From: Pyropia haitanensis
Lineage: Eukaryota > Rhodophyta > Bangiophyceae > Bangiales > Bangiaceae
Length of the DNA: 64,000 bases
Direction: 5' to 3'
Assembly: GCA_008729055.1 (NCBI GenBank)
Contig: SDUX01000001.1
Span: forward strand, 620,001 to 684,000
The notes below the pieces were generated by a model that was not told the DNA's origin, searched no databases, and worked only from the letters and a program-made list of their open reading frames with translations. The position numbers were made by a program, and so were the translations under genes. Below are positions 1 to 11,890 of the stretch, one piece after another. Positions within the stretch are counted from its first letter, which is position 1, and the number at the start of each line of letters is the position of its first letter.

Positions 1-3000
1 TGCACGCCGCCGACCGTCGCCCCGATACCGGTGCAACGACTAGAGATGGCCACTGCCGTTTGACGGCGGCGGCACTGCCGCAGCCGCTGCCACCTCCGCC
101 ACTGCCACCACTCGCTGCCGCAGGCACTCCCCGCAGCCGCGTCGTTTCCACCCCCGCCTCCGCAGCCGTCGACGCCGTCGTTGCCGCTTCCGACGCCGCC
201 GCTGGTCACCGTCACTGCTCAAGGCGGCAGGGACGGCGGGCGGACCCGCTGACAAGCGGTCGCTGCCCCCAAGACATGCTCCCTATGGACAGCGGGATGG
301 GGGGGAAGAACGATACGGGCGGCGTCGTGTGGTCGTTGCAAGGTGTAGCGTACCGCCGGGGGGGGGTGGGGGGGTGGGGTTCGTTTTGCAGTGGCATGGC
401 GGACCACGCGGCGCGGCCGGTCGGGGCGGGGAGCGAGACGGGGAGAGACAAGGGAGGTGGCGTTCCGAGGCGTCGTGTGCGGGGCGCGGGGGTGGGAGGG
501 GGGGTGACGAGGGGGGGGTGGCGATGATGGCCACGTGAAGCAGGGGGGTCGCAGAGAGGTTGGGGGTGGCGGGAAACGTTCCGCTGCTTACCGCTGCGTG
601 GGGAGCCAGGAGCAGATGGCGGCGGGGAAGCACGGCGGCGGATGCGGGGGGGGGGGGGGGGGGGCGCCCGCCCCGGGCGACGATGGCGGCTAGCCGCGGC
701 GCTCCCCATTGGCGACGGACGAGGGGGTGGTGCGGGGGAGGACGGCGCGGGCGCACGCGGCCGGCAGCGGCGCTGGGGTTTGCAACAGCGGCCGGCCGGC
801 GGGCCGGCCGGCCATGACCATGGGCGGCCGCGACGGCGGCGCGCAGTCGGCTCGGCACGAACTCGCCGCGATCGGCGTGGCTCCCCCCCCCACCCAACGC
901 CGTGCCTCCCCGTTCCGCTCTACCCCCAACCTCCCTCTGCCCCCCGTCGCCTACCCCCCGACCCCTCCGCACCCTCCCGCGTTCCACTCCCGTATGCGTC
1001 ACTGCCCTCCCCACTCCCCCCCCCCCACGTCGCTTGAACGGCGAGAGCCTCCCCGCCCGCCTCTGCCGGTCGCCGGCTGCCTGCCACCACCGCTCCCCAC
1101 CCGCCCCGTCTGCCTCTACCCCCGCGTCCGCCACCGACCCGCGCCGTGCCGCACCGCGTGGTGCGCATCGTGTCGCATGGCGGTGCGCCGCGGCCGCCGC
1201 CACCCCAGCTTGCCGCGCAGGGCCGTCCGCGGCGGTTGGGAGCCGCCGCGTGCCGGTGACTTGCGCCGAACCCGGGGGGGATGTCCCACGTAGCGGCAGG
1301 GCCCGTTGCCGCCTCCGTCCCTGCCCTCCCCCGCACTGCGGCTGCCAGCAACGGGAGACAATACCGCAGCGCGGGGGCGGGTGGAGATGGGAGGGGGGGG
1401 GAGGGGGGGGGGGGGAGTGTGGCGGGACGGCCGCGCCGACCGCCGCGCACGGCAGCCCACGCGACCCGCCCGCCCTCGCCCTCCCCTCGCCTCCCCCCCG
1501 ATCCTGCTGCAGCCACCGCTGTCGTCGTCGACCCGGCGGCGCGCGTCGACGCCGCCGCTCCCACCGCGCCATCCCCCGCGCGGCCGCAGTCTGCCGGCCC
1601 CATTGGATGGCTCGGCAGGTTGGTAGGGGGGAATCGGACCGCGACGGCGGGCGGTGGGGCGACGTGGGGGAAAGAGCGGACGCTGCGCACCCGCGTCGGG
1701 CGGCTGGTGGCGGCGTCGGCGCGGCCGACACCGCCGGCACCTCTGCCGCGGCCGTCGGACGCGCGGGGGGAGGGGGATGGCGAGCCGGGCCCCGGCGCTC
1801 GGCCGTCCTCCCTCCCCCAGTCTGCGCCCCTTCTCCCCCGTCTTACTCCCATCCTCAGCGTCGGGCGCCCGTGCGGCACCCCCGCCGGCATGGGCTCCCT
1901 CGGCCGGTAGGCCGCGGCATGGGGAGGCGGCGAGACGAGGCGCCCATGGGGTGGTCCTCTGACCTGGGCGACGTGGAACTGGCGAGGGGCGGAGTGAGGA
2001 GGCTCGGGGGGCCACGGCGGCGCGTGGCCCTGCGCGGCAGCGGCGCGACCAGAGACTACGCCGGTACTGTGGAAAGGCCGTCCAGCAGCTGCGGTGCTCC
2101 CCCCCCCCTTGACGGTGGTGGCCATGCGCGGGTCCCTGCGCACACGCCCCGGCAACCAGCGGGGAACACCCCCTGCCCGCCCAACCCCCCGCGACCGGCG
2201 CCGTGCGCACTCGCGCGCCCGCGCCCTGGCCGCCGCCCTTTGACGGGGCCGACCGGGCCGGCCGCCAGCTGTCCGCCTCTCCCCCCATTGGCTTGGCGGT
2301 GCGCGCCGGCGAGGGGGGGGGGGGCGGCCGCCACGGCCGGTGGGGCGGGACCCTACCTCCTCCCGCGCTGTGCGCGGCGGCGGCGGCCGCCCCGCGCGGC
2401 GGCGCGGCGCGCGTCGACGGCTGACCCGGCGCGGGGATCTGCGCCGCGGCGCCGCGGCGGCGGCGCGGGCCGTCCATCCCGACGGCTGGTGGGGGGGCCC
2501 CCCCCAGCGCGGGGGGGGTTGAGCTGCCGCGCCGCCGCGGCGTCGGCGTGCGGATGGCTCGTCAAGCCTGGGCGTCGCCCCCCCCTCCATCCCCCTCGCA
2601 CGGTGCGGAGCGAAAGGCACTGGGGGGGGGGGGGGAAGGGGAGGCCGGCGGCGGGTTGGCCACTTCTCAACACGTCCGACGGTCACCCACAGAGTTTCTG
2701 CGGGTCGTCCCGAGCCGTCCACGCCGCCCACACGGCCACTGGATGGGCCCCGCAGGGGCGGCGGCGGCGGCGCGGCGGCTGTGCAGCGGGGGACGCGGCG
2801 GCGGCGGCGGGGGAGCCCGCGCGCCTCCCCCACCGCCGCCGCCAACGGGTGGTGGCGGCGCGCCGCCGCGGCCCCCCCCCCCGCCGGCCGCGTGGCCGCC
2901 CGTGCACGACGCGCGCGGCGGGCGGACGCGCGCACCGCCTGACGGGCGACGGCGGCGGCGGCGGCTTGGGCGCGGCGCCCCGCCGCGGCGGCCGCCGCCA

Positions 3001-4060
3001 CCGTCGTCGGCGCCGCGACGCGGCCGCGGCGGTGGGCCGGGCGCGCCGCACCCCCCCCGGCCCTGCGCTGCGGACGTATGGCAGCCGTGACCATTGGTGG
3101 GGCCCAACGCGCCCCGCAGCCATCATCGCTGCCCCCGACGATGATAGCGGAGGGGGGGTGGGAGGCGGAAGAACCGGTGGTGGGCGGCCGCTGCGCCCGT
3201 CGCAGCGGCGGCGGCGGCTCCGCCGCCATCGGCTCGTGTGGCGGCGTGCACCGATACAGGAGTGGCCGCCAGTCAACAAGCTCCCTTGGCAGCCGTCGAC
3301 GATGCGGCCAGCCAGAGAGGGAGAGGCCAGACCGCGCGTCGCCTCCTTCCCGTCTTCTTTGCCCGCTTGTGGTGGCGGCTTTGCGTGGCGGCGTGTGTGG
3401 TGAGGGGAGCCGGTCGGCCGGCGCCGCACCCTGCCGCCCTCCCCTGAAAGGGAGTCCCCCCGCTCATATTGCCTACCTCCACAGCCGTGGCAGCCGGCCA
3501 GCCGGCCCGGCCGGCCGCTCCCGCCCATTCCGCGTCGCCGCATCGTCTGCCGACGCCCGGTTTCGACGGCCCCGCCCGCCGGCGGCGCCGCGCGAGCCCA
3601 GGCGCCCGTGGCCTGGGGAGTTCCGACCGCGCAAGGTCGGAGGAAGCCCCTCGCGGAAAGAGCAGGGGGGGGGGGAAGGGGGGGGTCGCCCCGCCGCCAG
3701 CCGCCGCCCGTCGCGGCCGCCGGCGTCGTGCCGCCGCCGCCGCGCGCCGCCACCGCCGCGCGCCGCCGCCGCCGCCGCTGCCGCCGCCGCAGCCGCTGTC
3801 GCCGCCGCAGCCGCCGCCGCCGCCGCTCTATGCGCCGTCGCCCGTCGCCCGTCGTCGGCTGCCGGCTGCGGCGAGCGGCGCCCGCACGGGAGGTGGCGGG
3901 CCGCCCAGCGCCGCCGCCGCCGTCTGGGGTGATGAGGGGGGGGGACGGCCGCCGCCAACGCAGCGGTAGCCACCCAGCTGCCGGTGGGCCACACTGGGCG
4001 GTGGATCCCGCGATGTGTCGCAGCATAACTTTGAGACTTTGATGAATATTCACTCGGAAA
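1..4060. other. GC-rich low-complexity stretch, no recognisable gene
   Basis: The stretch is almost pure G/C with runs of C or G up to about 12 bases, CGG/CCG trinucleotide tracts and CCGG-rich palindromes near 788-815 and 3,490-3,516. All three frames on both strands stay open for long distances because stop codons need A/T. The translations are Arg/Pro/Gly/Ala-rich with no domain, no aromatic-rich core and no start-site context. I see no gene I can support. It could hold the 3' or 5' end of a gene that lies outside the window. Confidence 0.6.
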
Positions 4061-5022
4061 ACACTTGTTGGTGATAGTCACAAATGTACTGTGTCTGCAG
4101 CTTCTGACTGAGCTTGTCAGCGTGCGCTCGCCTCAGCCGACAGGTTCTTTGGCAACAGGCTCTAGCCGTCCCACTGACAGTGTAGGCCCTTGCACGCGCC
4201 GCGGCGGCCAGATCCACCGCCGTAGCGCCGCCACTCGCGCACGCCGCGCCGTCGTCGTCCCTCCTCGTTGTCCCAGCCTGCCGTTTTGCACGCCCGCCGC
4301 GAGCCGCGGGGTCTCTGCTGGGGACGGCGGCGGCCGCCGCGTCGTTCCCCCCCGCCTCGCCGCCCCGCGCCTCCCACCCTGCTGGCGGCGCACCCCGGCG
4401 CGCCCGGTGGCGGGCGTGAGCGCACCCCCCCCCCGCCCGCCGCCCCGGCCACCCACCCCGCCCCCACCCGCGCCGCCAGCGAGCGGCCGGCCGGCGTGGC
4501 GGGGTGGCGCGGCCGGCCGGCCGGCCGGCCGGCCGGCTGGCCGCCCGACCGCCCCACGGGATGGGGCGGGGCGGCACGAGCCGGCACGCGCCGTTGGGCA
4601 CGCCGGGCGGGCGGCAGCCGTAGCGCGGGCGCGTGGCGGCCGCGCCCGCCGCACGCCGCGGCGGGCGCCCGCCCGCGCCGGCACCGCGGGCGGGGAAAGC
4701 GCGCGGCGGCGCTGCCGGCGGCGGTGGCTGTGGCCCGCCCGCCTGGTGGTGGCGGCGGCGGCGGGCATTGGCCTGCCGGTGGGCGCCTACATCAGCGCGG
4801 GCGGCCCGGCACCAGCGGGACGGGCGACCCGACGCTGCCGTCGTCAGCCGCCTGCGTTGCCCCCCGTCCGTGTACCGCCGCCGCCACCCGTGCTGTCGCA
4901 CCGGCCTGCCTGCTGGCCGTCGCTGCTGGTGTCTCCCTCTTGCTTGTCCCTCCTCACCCGCCGCTCTGCCTCGCGCACCCCCCCTCGTGCGGGGCGTCAC
5001 TGCCGCCCGGCGGGTGACCACC
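4061..5022. other. upstream region of the secreted Ig-like gene
   Basis: A short lower-GC island at about 4,020-4,190 (with TTTGATGAATATTC) separates the low-complexity DNA from the gene that follows, and is the most promoter-like part. From 4,200 to 5,020 the DNA is GC-rich again, including a (GGCC)n tract at about 4,510-4,540. A frame is open across it but gives only Arg/Pro/Ala-rich sequence. I treat it as promoter and 5' leader. Confidence 0.4.
4508..4542. repeat. (GGCC)n palindromic tract
   Basis: Uninterrupted alternating GGCC/CCGG for about 30 bp, self-complementary, upstream of the Ig-like gene. Shorter relatives occur at 788-815 and 3,490-3,516. Confidence 0.6.
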
Positions 5023-6698
5023 ATGGCGCCCGTCCACGCCGTGCCCCTGCTCCTCGCCGCCGCCACGGCGGTGGTAACGGCGGTGGCGTCCGCGGCGGGC
5101 GTGGCCGCCGCCGCGCCCGCCGCCGCCGCCGCGGTGCGGCAGAGGTTGTACACGGCACCCGCGACGCCGGCGGCGGCGGCGGCGGCGCCATGCGCGCCCG
5201 TGGACGTGCAGCGGCGCGACGTGTACCGGCCGGCCGGCGGCGGCGGGTGCTACGTGCCCGACCGGCCGCCGCGGGACGGGTTTTACGCGCCGACGCGGTC
5301 GCCACCGTCGCGGCCGTCGGGGACGTCGCCCCCCGTGGTGGGGACGGCGTCGCCCGTGGCGTCGGCGACGCCCTCCCCGGCGCTGTCCACGCCGACGCCG
5401 CCCCCGCCGTCGACACCGACACCCCCCCCGTCGACGCCGACGCCCTCCCCCAGCATGGAAGCGGAGCTGCCTATCCCCACCCTCCCCCCGGCTGCCCGCC
5501 ACCCTCCGTGCAGTCGGTCTCCTCGGCGGGCCTCTTCTTCTCCCTCGTCGGCTGGCAGTGGAGCGCTCAGATGGCCGTCTGTGACACCACCGCCGCGCGC
5601 TTCCGGCTGACCATCTACACCGCACCCGCGGGCGCCACCGCGCCCGCGACGCGCGTGTACCAGGCCATTGAGCGCAGCGGTGGCAGCGGCACCGGGAACC
5701 GCGTGCGGACGGTGGGGGTGCCCGGCTTTGGGGGCATCGCCGTCCGCCGCTCGTGCGAGCCGCGCTCCATCTATGGCGAGGCGTGCGTCATCGAGTCGAC
5801 GACGCGCACGCGCATGTGCGCGCGCACCGACGTCCGCATCGTCGACGCGCTGCCGCCGCCGGCGCTGCGGCTCAACGACCCGCTGCCGCCGCCGACGCTG
5901 GCGCTCGCGCCCGCCGACGCGGTGACGCTGCGGGCCAACGTGACGGCCGGGCTGGACGAGGACAACCGGGTGCCGGTGGGGCCCCCCGCGGTGCGGCTCG
6001 TCGCGTTTGTCCGCCGCCGCGACAACGGGACCCGCCGGTCGGCGCCGGTGGTCGTCGCGGCCGGGCCCGCGGTGATCCGCAACACGCTCCTCGCGGCGGG
6101 CGTGGCTGCCGCCGACGACGGGGCGGTGGTGGGGGTGGAGGTGAGCCGCGCGGCGTGCCCACCGGGCGGCGCGTCGACGGTCGTCGTTGGCGGCGCCCCG
6201 GGCGGCGGCACGGTGCTGTCCGTGTCGGCCGCGACGCCGTCGCTGGTGGTGCAGGACACGCGGGTACCGACGATCGTGTCGGTGGTCTACCCGCCGACGG
6301 CGGTGGGGGAGCCCGTCAACCTGACGGTGACGGCGACGAATGAGGGCGGCGGCCGCCGGCGGGTGGGCGGTGACGGCGGCGGCACGGTGCCGACGGCGCT
6401 CACGTACCAGTGGCTGAAGCAGGGCACCGCGTTTTCCGAGGCGGCGGGCTCCACCCCGCCCGCCGTGCTCGCCGGTGAGACCGCCGCGGTGCTGCCGCTG
6501 GCCGCCGCCGCGTGCCTCAACCTGCTAAACTCGTGTGGCCGGTTTGGGTGCTTTGGGCTGGAGCAGTACCAGGTGGACGTGTGCAACACGTTTGGGTGCA
6601 CGCGGTCGCGGATCATCCAGCCGGCAATCCTGCGGCCGGCAGACGAGCAGCAGGCATTGGAGCTAGAGCAGTCGAGCCGGTGCACGTTTGTGTCGTAG
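5023..6698 (+). CDS. secreted protein with Ig-like domain, probably one short intron
   Basis: Probably a secreted or cell-surface protein; exact role unknown. The ATG at 5,023 opens a signal peptide (MAPVHAVPLLLAAATAVV, then small residues), followed by a Cys-containing stretch and a Pro/Thr-rich linker (STPTPPP repeats). The conserved part is in another frame and starts at about 5,514 (SVSSAGLFFSLVGWQWS). It contains paired cysteines and ends in an Ig-like module: strand motif PTIVSVVYPP, then YQWLKQG, then QVDVCNTFGCTRS, which matches the usual Y-x-W ... V-x-N-x-x-G pattern. The frame change is best explained by an intron ending at the pyrimidine-rich acceptor CCGTGCAG (5,506-5,513). Phase-0 donors at 5,221 or 5,335 both fit, so exon 1 is uncertain. 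The alternative is a base-count error in the C run at 5,422-5,429. The stop at 6,696-6,698 is firm. Exon 2 alone encodes 394 residues. Confidence 0.6.
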
Positions 6699-7197
6699 TG
6701 GAGCCCGCCGCCGGTTGTGCGGACGCGCCTAGATACCATTTGGTCCCCGACCTGTTCAGCCCGTAGGCCTTCCCCCCGTCGCCGAGTGAAGGTCGACCAA
6801 TGACGTGGGGAGGTATGGGAAAGGTGCGGAGCCCATGGGCTTCATGTCTTTTCTTGATACAGACAAGAAGAAAGAACACGATTTGCTCATGAAACGGCAA
6901 ACGTTGAGCAACAGTACGACACGTGCTGAAGCCTGTGATGTGTCAAGAGCATAATTCGTGTTTATTTTGTCTCTCGTAATTAAACTTGGCCAGCGCAGAC
7001 AATGTCGCGCGCTGCATCCGACTCGTCGGCACACACATCTGTGACTTTGTCCAGAGCGCGGAGTCGGTGGGTCGCCCGAGAGACTTCCCTGTCGCCGCCG
7101 CCAGTCTCTGCTGCTGCGCGCTTTCATCCCGCCTGTGGTGTCCCCGTCTCGCTGCCACCCTTTCTCTGCTCGTGGGGACAGTGCAGCCGTCCCCGTC
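6699..7197. promoter_or_regulatory. lower-GC intergenic region, likely CHMP7 promoter
   Basis: Base composition drops sharply at about 6,840-7,000 (AAGAAGAAAGAACACG, TTTATTTTGTCTCTCG, TAATTAAACTTGG). No coding potential is seen. Position between the Ig-like gene stop and the CHMP7 start suggests terminator plus promoter; no defined element can be proved. Confidence 0.4.
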
Positions 7198-8596
7198 ATG
7201 GGCCCATGGTCGCCGTCGACCAGCACGGCGCTGGCGGGCCTCCGCCCAGACGCCTTGGAGGAGCTGTGGCTGGTGGATCTGCCCGCAGACCGTGCAGACG
7301 CACCTGTACGTTTTGCATGCATTGGACGGTGTGGTCGTGTCCCTTTCCGTTGTTGTCATTGTCTCTGCTCTTTTGGTTTTTCCTTCCCGCCGACGCGTGC
7401 GTCGGCGTCTGGCCGTTTCTTTTTTCTTTGCGTGTGTTTGGAGGGTTGCCTCGTCGTTGCGGTGGCCGCCTGGGCACCCATTGATGACGCACGTGAAGCA
7501 GAGCCCTAACCCATTTGCTCGTCCAGCTTTTGCTCACCACCTGCCTGTCAGGTGCCCTCCCCATTCCTCCTTTCCACGTCGGTTGCCTTTCCCCCCCCCC
7601 CTGCGTAGGAGGTGTGGGACCAGGCAGTGCAGCTGCTGTCGGCAGCCACTCTCGAGGCCGCCCGTTCACTCAACCGCGTCGTCGTGACACAGGCGCAGCT
7701 GGCCTCCCTGCTGGAACTACATGGCGCCCCCCCGGTGTGTCTGCCCGTCGTGTTTGACCATCTCGTCCGGACAGGCTCGCTGCGGCAATCCCCGTTGCTA
7801 CCCGGCCCCGTATCTCCCTTTGGCGGCGCCACCCCTGCCGGCAGCAGTGGCTTCCGGTGGGCGGTCGACACGTTTTGGACGACGCTCGGCTATGCGCCGT
7901 CGCCCCCACCCCCCCCCCCCGTGGCACCCACCACCCCGCTCGTCCTCCCCCCCGCCCTCCGTACCGCCGCCGACGCGGCTGTGGCGGCACTCGCGGCGCC
8001 CACCCGCATCGAGGCGGTGACCAGCTTGGCCGCTGTCGCAGCCGCCGCGTGTGGCGGCGACCTCCCGTCGGCGGCGGTGGTGGTGGACCACCTCGCCAAC
8101 GCGGGCAAGGCGGCGCTGCAGCCCGACGTGCCGACGCTGTCGCCGACGCGGGGAGTCAAGTTCTGTGACGTAGCCGCCGGCTTTACCTCGGTCGACGCGT
8201 CGGTGCTGGCGCTCAAAGCCGCGACCACCCGCCTCGACGCGCTCGACGCCTCCCTCGCGGCCGCGGCCGCGACAGCGCGGTCGTCGGCCAAGGCGGCGCT
8301 GGCCGCGGGCAACACCTCCCTGGCCAAGCGCTACCTGCGCCGCGAGGCGGGCCTCCGCGCCCGCCTCGACGCGAACGCGGGGGCGGGTGCCAACCTGGCC
8401 GCCGCCCTGTCCGCGGTCGACACGGCCGACGGGAACCGCGAGACGGTCGCCGCTCTCGCCGCGGGCAACGCCGCCCTCAAGGAGCTGTCCGGGCCCGGCG
8501 CGCCGACGGCGGCGGACGTGGACGCGCTGGCGGTGGAGTTTGGGGAGCTGGCCGACGACGTGGACGGCGTGTCGACGGCGCTCGCGCAGGGCACGC

Positions 8597-8627
<31 letters not shown>

Positions 8628-9045
8628 GGCGGAGCTGGAGGCGATGGAGGCGGCGATGGCGGCGGAGCACGCGGCGGCCCAGGCGGCGGCCGAGGAAAAG
8701 GTCGCCGCCGACGCGGCCACTGCGGCCGCGCGCGCGCGGCGGGCGGCGGCGGCCAAGGCGGCGGCGGCGGCCGACGCGGACGCGGTCGACGCGGCGGGCC
8801 GGCTGGCGGCGGAGGCGACGGCGGGGGTGGGCAGCCCCGCCGCGGGCGCCACGGGCGGTGCCGGCGGGATGGCCGACAATGCCGCCGCGGGGTCTGCTGC
8901 GGGGGGTGCGGACGACGGCGATGTGGATGACCTACTCGCCGGCCTTGACGGCCTGCGCGTGTCGGCATCGTCGTCGTCAGCGGCGGCCGCCAGCGAACCA
9001 GACAAGCCGCCACGGGGAGAGGGCCGCGTACAGGTGCCCGGCTAG
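7198..9045 (+). CDS. CHMP7: ESCRT-III subunit CHMP7 (two exons)
   Basis: CHMP7 recruits and nucleates ESCRT-III at the nuclear envelope and ER/endosomal membranes for membrane sealing. Exon 1 is 7,198-7,305 (ATG start, 36 codons, ALEELWLVDLP) and exon 2 is 7,609-9,045, giving 514 residues. The 303-bp intron has a GTACGT donor and a C-run plus CTGCGTAG acceptor; both joins are phase 0. The N-terminal part (EVWDQAVQLL, VVVTQAQLASLLELHG, VFDHLVRTGSL) matches the winged-helix region of CHMP7. The C-terminal half is an Snf7 domain: KFCDVAAGF, then helix 1/2 with AKRYLRREAGLRARLD, then DVDALAVEFGELADDVDGV. A long Ala/Glu/Asp-rich helix follows, and DDLLAGLDGLRV near the C terminus looks like an MIM1-type VPS4-binding motif. 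The length is near the animal protein (about 450) plus Ala-rich expansions. No frame break is needed apart from the intron. Confidence 0.82.
7306..7608 (+). other. CHMP7 intron
   Basis: Donor GTACGT at 7,306 and acceptor TAG at 7,606-7,608 after a ten-C run. The inside is T-rich (CTTTTGGTTTTTCCTTCCC, TTTCTTTTTTCTTTGCG), unlike the flanking exons. Removing it joins two parts of the winged-helix domain in phase 0. Confidence 0.8.
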
Positions 9046-9602
9046 CGGCCACCCATGACCGTTTCGTACAAAGCCAACAGGAGCAATTGAACGGCTGGAC
9101 AGGGGGGAACGCGTGACACCCAGCATGACTCAATGTCACTTTCTACACCCCAAGACTGCTTCATGCCACGTGCGAGGAGACCTATGCTGGAGGGCGCCAA
9201 GGCCGCGTCCTGGTCGTAGCCAGAGCGCGTGTTTGACTCGGTGCGTGTCGGTCGACATCGCCATGACAAAAATATAAGAGAAACAGAAGAGAAAACAGGT
9301 GCCGCGTCGTCCGCGGTTGACGCATGCAATGTGAAAAGTAGTTTGACAACCGCGCTTCCCGTTCAGCACGACAGTAATTGTCGTGGGCTAACACGCTCCG
9401 ATCGCGACCTTCTGCAATGGCGCGTCCCCGAACGTCGGCACCGACGCGGCAACCTTGGAGCGATCCCAGCGGCGTCATAGCCACCCCCTCCCTCCTCCCG
9501 CCCGCTTGTCAAACCCTGTTCCCTCCTTTCCACCGTTTTCCTTCTTGGCCTACTTCCACTTGCTCTCCTGCGCTCCCTTTGGCCCTGCTGGCATCCGTTG
9601 CC
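9046..9602. promoter_or_regulatory. intergenic region, likely SKI8 promoter
   Basis: A lower-GC island lies at about 9,060-9,420, including AAAAATATAAGAGAAACAG at about 9,267-9,285, the most TATA-like string between the two genes. A pyrimidine-rich stretch (9,480-9,600) leads into the SKI8 start codon. No coding feature is seen. Confidence 0.4.
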
Positions 9603-10868
9603 ATGCAGCGCTTCACCCGCCTCGGCGTCCTCGACGCCCACCCCGGCGGTGCGTGGGCGGTCGCGGCGGTGCCGCCCGCCGCGGGCGCCGGCGCCGACAC
9701 CCCCGAGGGCGCCTTCCTCACTGGCGGCATTGATGGTTGTGTGCGGCTGTGGCGTCCCCCCGCGCCCTCCGCGTCGAGCCCGCGGGAGGACACTGCCGCC
9801 GGCGGGGCCGCGGACGCCGACGTGGATGCCAAGGCCGCGGCGGCCGCGCCGCCCCTGTACGTGGCCACCGCGGCGGGCGGGGACACCCCCCCGCACCCCG
9901 CAGGGGTGCTGTCCATCGCCGTTGCGGCGGCGGCGCCGGTCGCGCTCTCCTCCTCCCTCGACGGCACCGTCTGTCGGTGGCGGCTAAGCGCGGCTGCGGG
10001 TGCGCCCGCCGCCGCGGACGGCGACGCGGACGGCGACGCGGGTGGCGGCGGCGACGGTGGCGCCTCCCCCCCCGCCATGACGCTGCTGCCGCCCATCACC
10101 CGCGACGCCCTCAAGTCGTGGGCGGTCGCGCTGACGCCGACCGGCTCGGTCGCGGCGGTGGCGGGCCAGGCCGACGCGGTGCCCGCCGACTCGGTGGGGG
10201 CGGGCGCCGCGGCGAGCGGCATCTCCCTCTACGCTCTCGGCGACGGCGGCGGCGACGACGGCTCCGTCGCCGCCGCGCCGAGCGCGGTCGCGCCCCCCGC
10301 CGCCGCCGCCGGCGCCATGTGCCTGGCGCTGACGCCGCTCGGCGGCGACGGCTCGTTGATCGCCGCGGCCTACTCCAACGGCACCGTCGCGGTGGTGGAC
10401 GTGGCCGCCGAGGCGGTGTCCACCGTCCTGCCGCCCGCGGTGGGGGCGGTGCGGTCGCTCGCCGCGGCGGCCGGCGGCGGGGGGGGGGCGGTGCCGGGTG
10501 CGGGCGACGGCGGCCTGTGGGCCGCCGCCGACGATGGGCTCCTCTACCTGTACGACACCGCCGCGGGGGTGGTGGCGGCGGCGCGGCGGGGCCACCGCGG
10601 GTCCGTGCTGGGCGTGGCGGCGGACGCTGGCGGCGGGTACGTGGCGACGGGCGGCGCGGACCGGGCGGTGCGCGTCTGGGAGGGCCGCTCGGGCCGGGAG
10701 GTGGTGCACGCCGACGACGCGTACGGGGGGGCGGTGTGGGGGGTGGCGTACGGGGGGGTGGGGGGGGGGCGCCTCGCCGCCGCGGCCGACGACGGGGGAG
10801 TGGCGCTCATTGACGCGTCGCGCGCGGACGCGGTGGGGGGGGGGCGCGCCTCGTGGGGGATCAAGTAG
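9603..10868 (+). CDS. SKI8: SKI8/WDR61 WD40 protein
   Basis: SKI8 (WDR61) is the WD40 subunit of the cytoplasmic SKI complex that feeds mRNA to the exosome; in animals and plants it also joins the PAF1 complex. The ATG at 9,603 gives 421 residues, against about 305 in animals, the excess being Ala/Gly/Asp-rich loops. The order of blades follows WDR61: LDAHPGGAWAVA at the N terminus, GGIDGCVRLW, ALSSSLDGTVCRWRL, DALKSWAVALTPTGSVAAVAG, IAAAYSNGTVAVVDV, AAADDGLLYLYDTAAGVV, GHRGSVLGVAA, TGGADRAVRVWEGRSGREVVH, and YGGAVWGVAYGG last. The SSSLD and DAW(T/S)-type motifs are diagnostic of this subfamily rather than a generic WD protein. An open frame extends upstream to 9,378 but has no conserved residues, so the start before MQRFTRLGVL is preferred. 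One exon, stop at 10,866-10,868. Confidence 0.85.
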   Translation: MQRFTRLGVLDAHPGGAWAVAAVPPAAGAGADTPEGAFLTGGIDGCVRLWRPPAPSASSPREDTAAGGAADADVDAKAAAAAPPLYVATAAGGDTPPHPAGVLSIAVAAAAPVALSSSLDGTVCRWRLSAAAGAPAAADGDADGDAGGGGDGGASPPAMTLLPPITRDALKSWAVALTPTGSVAAVAGQADAVPADSVGAGAAASGISLYALGDGGGDDGSVAAAPSAVAPPAAAAGAMCLALTPLGGDGSLIAAAYSNGTVAVVDVAAEAVSTVLPPAVGAVRSLAAAAGGGGGAVPGAGDGGLWAAADDGLLYLYDTAAGVVAAARRGHRGSVLGVAADAGGGYVATGGADRAVRVWEGRSGREVVHADDAYGGAVWGVAYGGVGGGRLAAAADDGGVALIDASRADAVGGGRASWGIK

Positions 10869-11890
10869 GGTCGGCGGCGGCGGGGGGGGGGGTGGGGGGG
10901 GCGGGGGGGCGAGGCGGTGTGGCATCGAGGTTTGGAAGGGGGGAGGGGGGGGTATCGGGCGCGGCCGAGGTGGCGGAGGAAGGGGGGGGGGGGGAGTCGT
11001 GGGAGAGAGACGCGACGCGACCGTCGAGCCGGAACGGCCCGCCGCTATGGCCGCCACCGTGGGCCACGATGGCGGGCGCGTGCCCCGCGCGGGCTTGTAG
11101 CCGCGGGGCGGCCTCGCGGGTTGGTGGCGGCGGCGGCGGCGGCGCCAACTGCGGGCCCGACCGGGGTCTCGCCGCGGGGCCGGGGCGGCTGGTGGTGCCG
11201 ATGTGCCGTGGCGTCCCCCAGGGGGGTGGAGGCCGGCCGTGCGACCGCGGCAACGGCGGCCGCGGCGGGGGCGGCCGCGCGCCGCCGCCGCCGCCGTCGC
11301 CGCCGTCGGCCGGCCGCGGCGCCCCTGCCGCGGCGCCCGAGACTGGTCGGGCTGCCAGCGTCGCGACGTAGAGGCTGCCTGCCGCCGCCGTCGGTGGCCG
11401 CGCCGTGGCGGGCGCCGTCGCGCTCGGCTGTTGTGGCGAGAGGAGGGGAGGGGAGGGGAGGGGGGGGGGGCGGCGGCGGGGGGGTACGGCCGCCGCGGCA
11501 GGCCACTCGGCGTGGCGCACCGCGCGGTGGCCAAGAGAGAGCAGCGGTGGAGGCTAGAGGGGACGAGGCCGGTGCGCCCAGCCCAACCACAACGGGCCAG
11601 GGTGTCGGCGTCGGCGTTGGCATCTGCGGCGGCGAACGAAGCAGGTTGTCACGGGCGCTGCCGCTGCGCGCAGCCGCAACGACACCTCACATAAGAAAAA
11701 AAAAAACACAAAACGAGACCAGCGGGAGAACACAAACCAGATAAGACAAGACACAAGCACACCGGCAAGACAGAGAAAAAAAAAAAAAGAAAAGACACCA
11801 AAAAAATATAGCGAAAGAAGATGCGCACGCGCGCCGAGGCGGGAGCGTCGGCCGCCGCCCACCGCGTCGCGCACGCGACGAGGGCCGAGC
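10869..11890. other. convergent intergenic region with T-rich tract (minus strand)
   Basis: SKI8 (+) and the GARP gene (-) converge here. From 10,869 to 11,640 the DNA is G-rich low complexity. From about 11,690 to 11,820 it is A-rich on the + strand (AAAAAAAAAAACACAAAACG, several A10-A13 runs), so the GARP transcript would carry a long T/U-rich 3' tract. That suits a 3' UTR or termination region. No gene is seen. Confidence 0.4.

Noticed and set aside
902..3403. Open frame of 833 codons on + and a 769-codon frame on - (920-3,229)
   Set aside because: Both are products of missing A/T. They are Arg/Pro/Gly/Ala only, overlap each other fully and have no conserved motif.
4065..5022. N-terminal extension of the Ig-like protein by about 320 residues
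   Set aside because: Composition is Arg/Pro-rich without domain, and a good signal peptide starts at 5,023 in another frame.
11649..11820. Apparent membrane span (FFGVFSFFFFLCLAG) at the end of the GARP protein
   Set aside because: It comes from reading through the T-rich 3' tract on the minus strand; Phe/Leu runs there reflect T runs, not protein.
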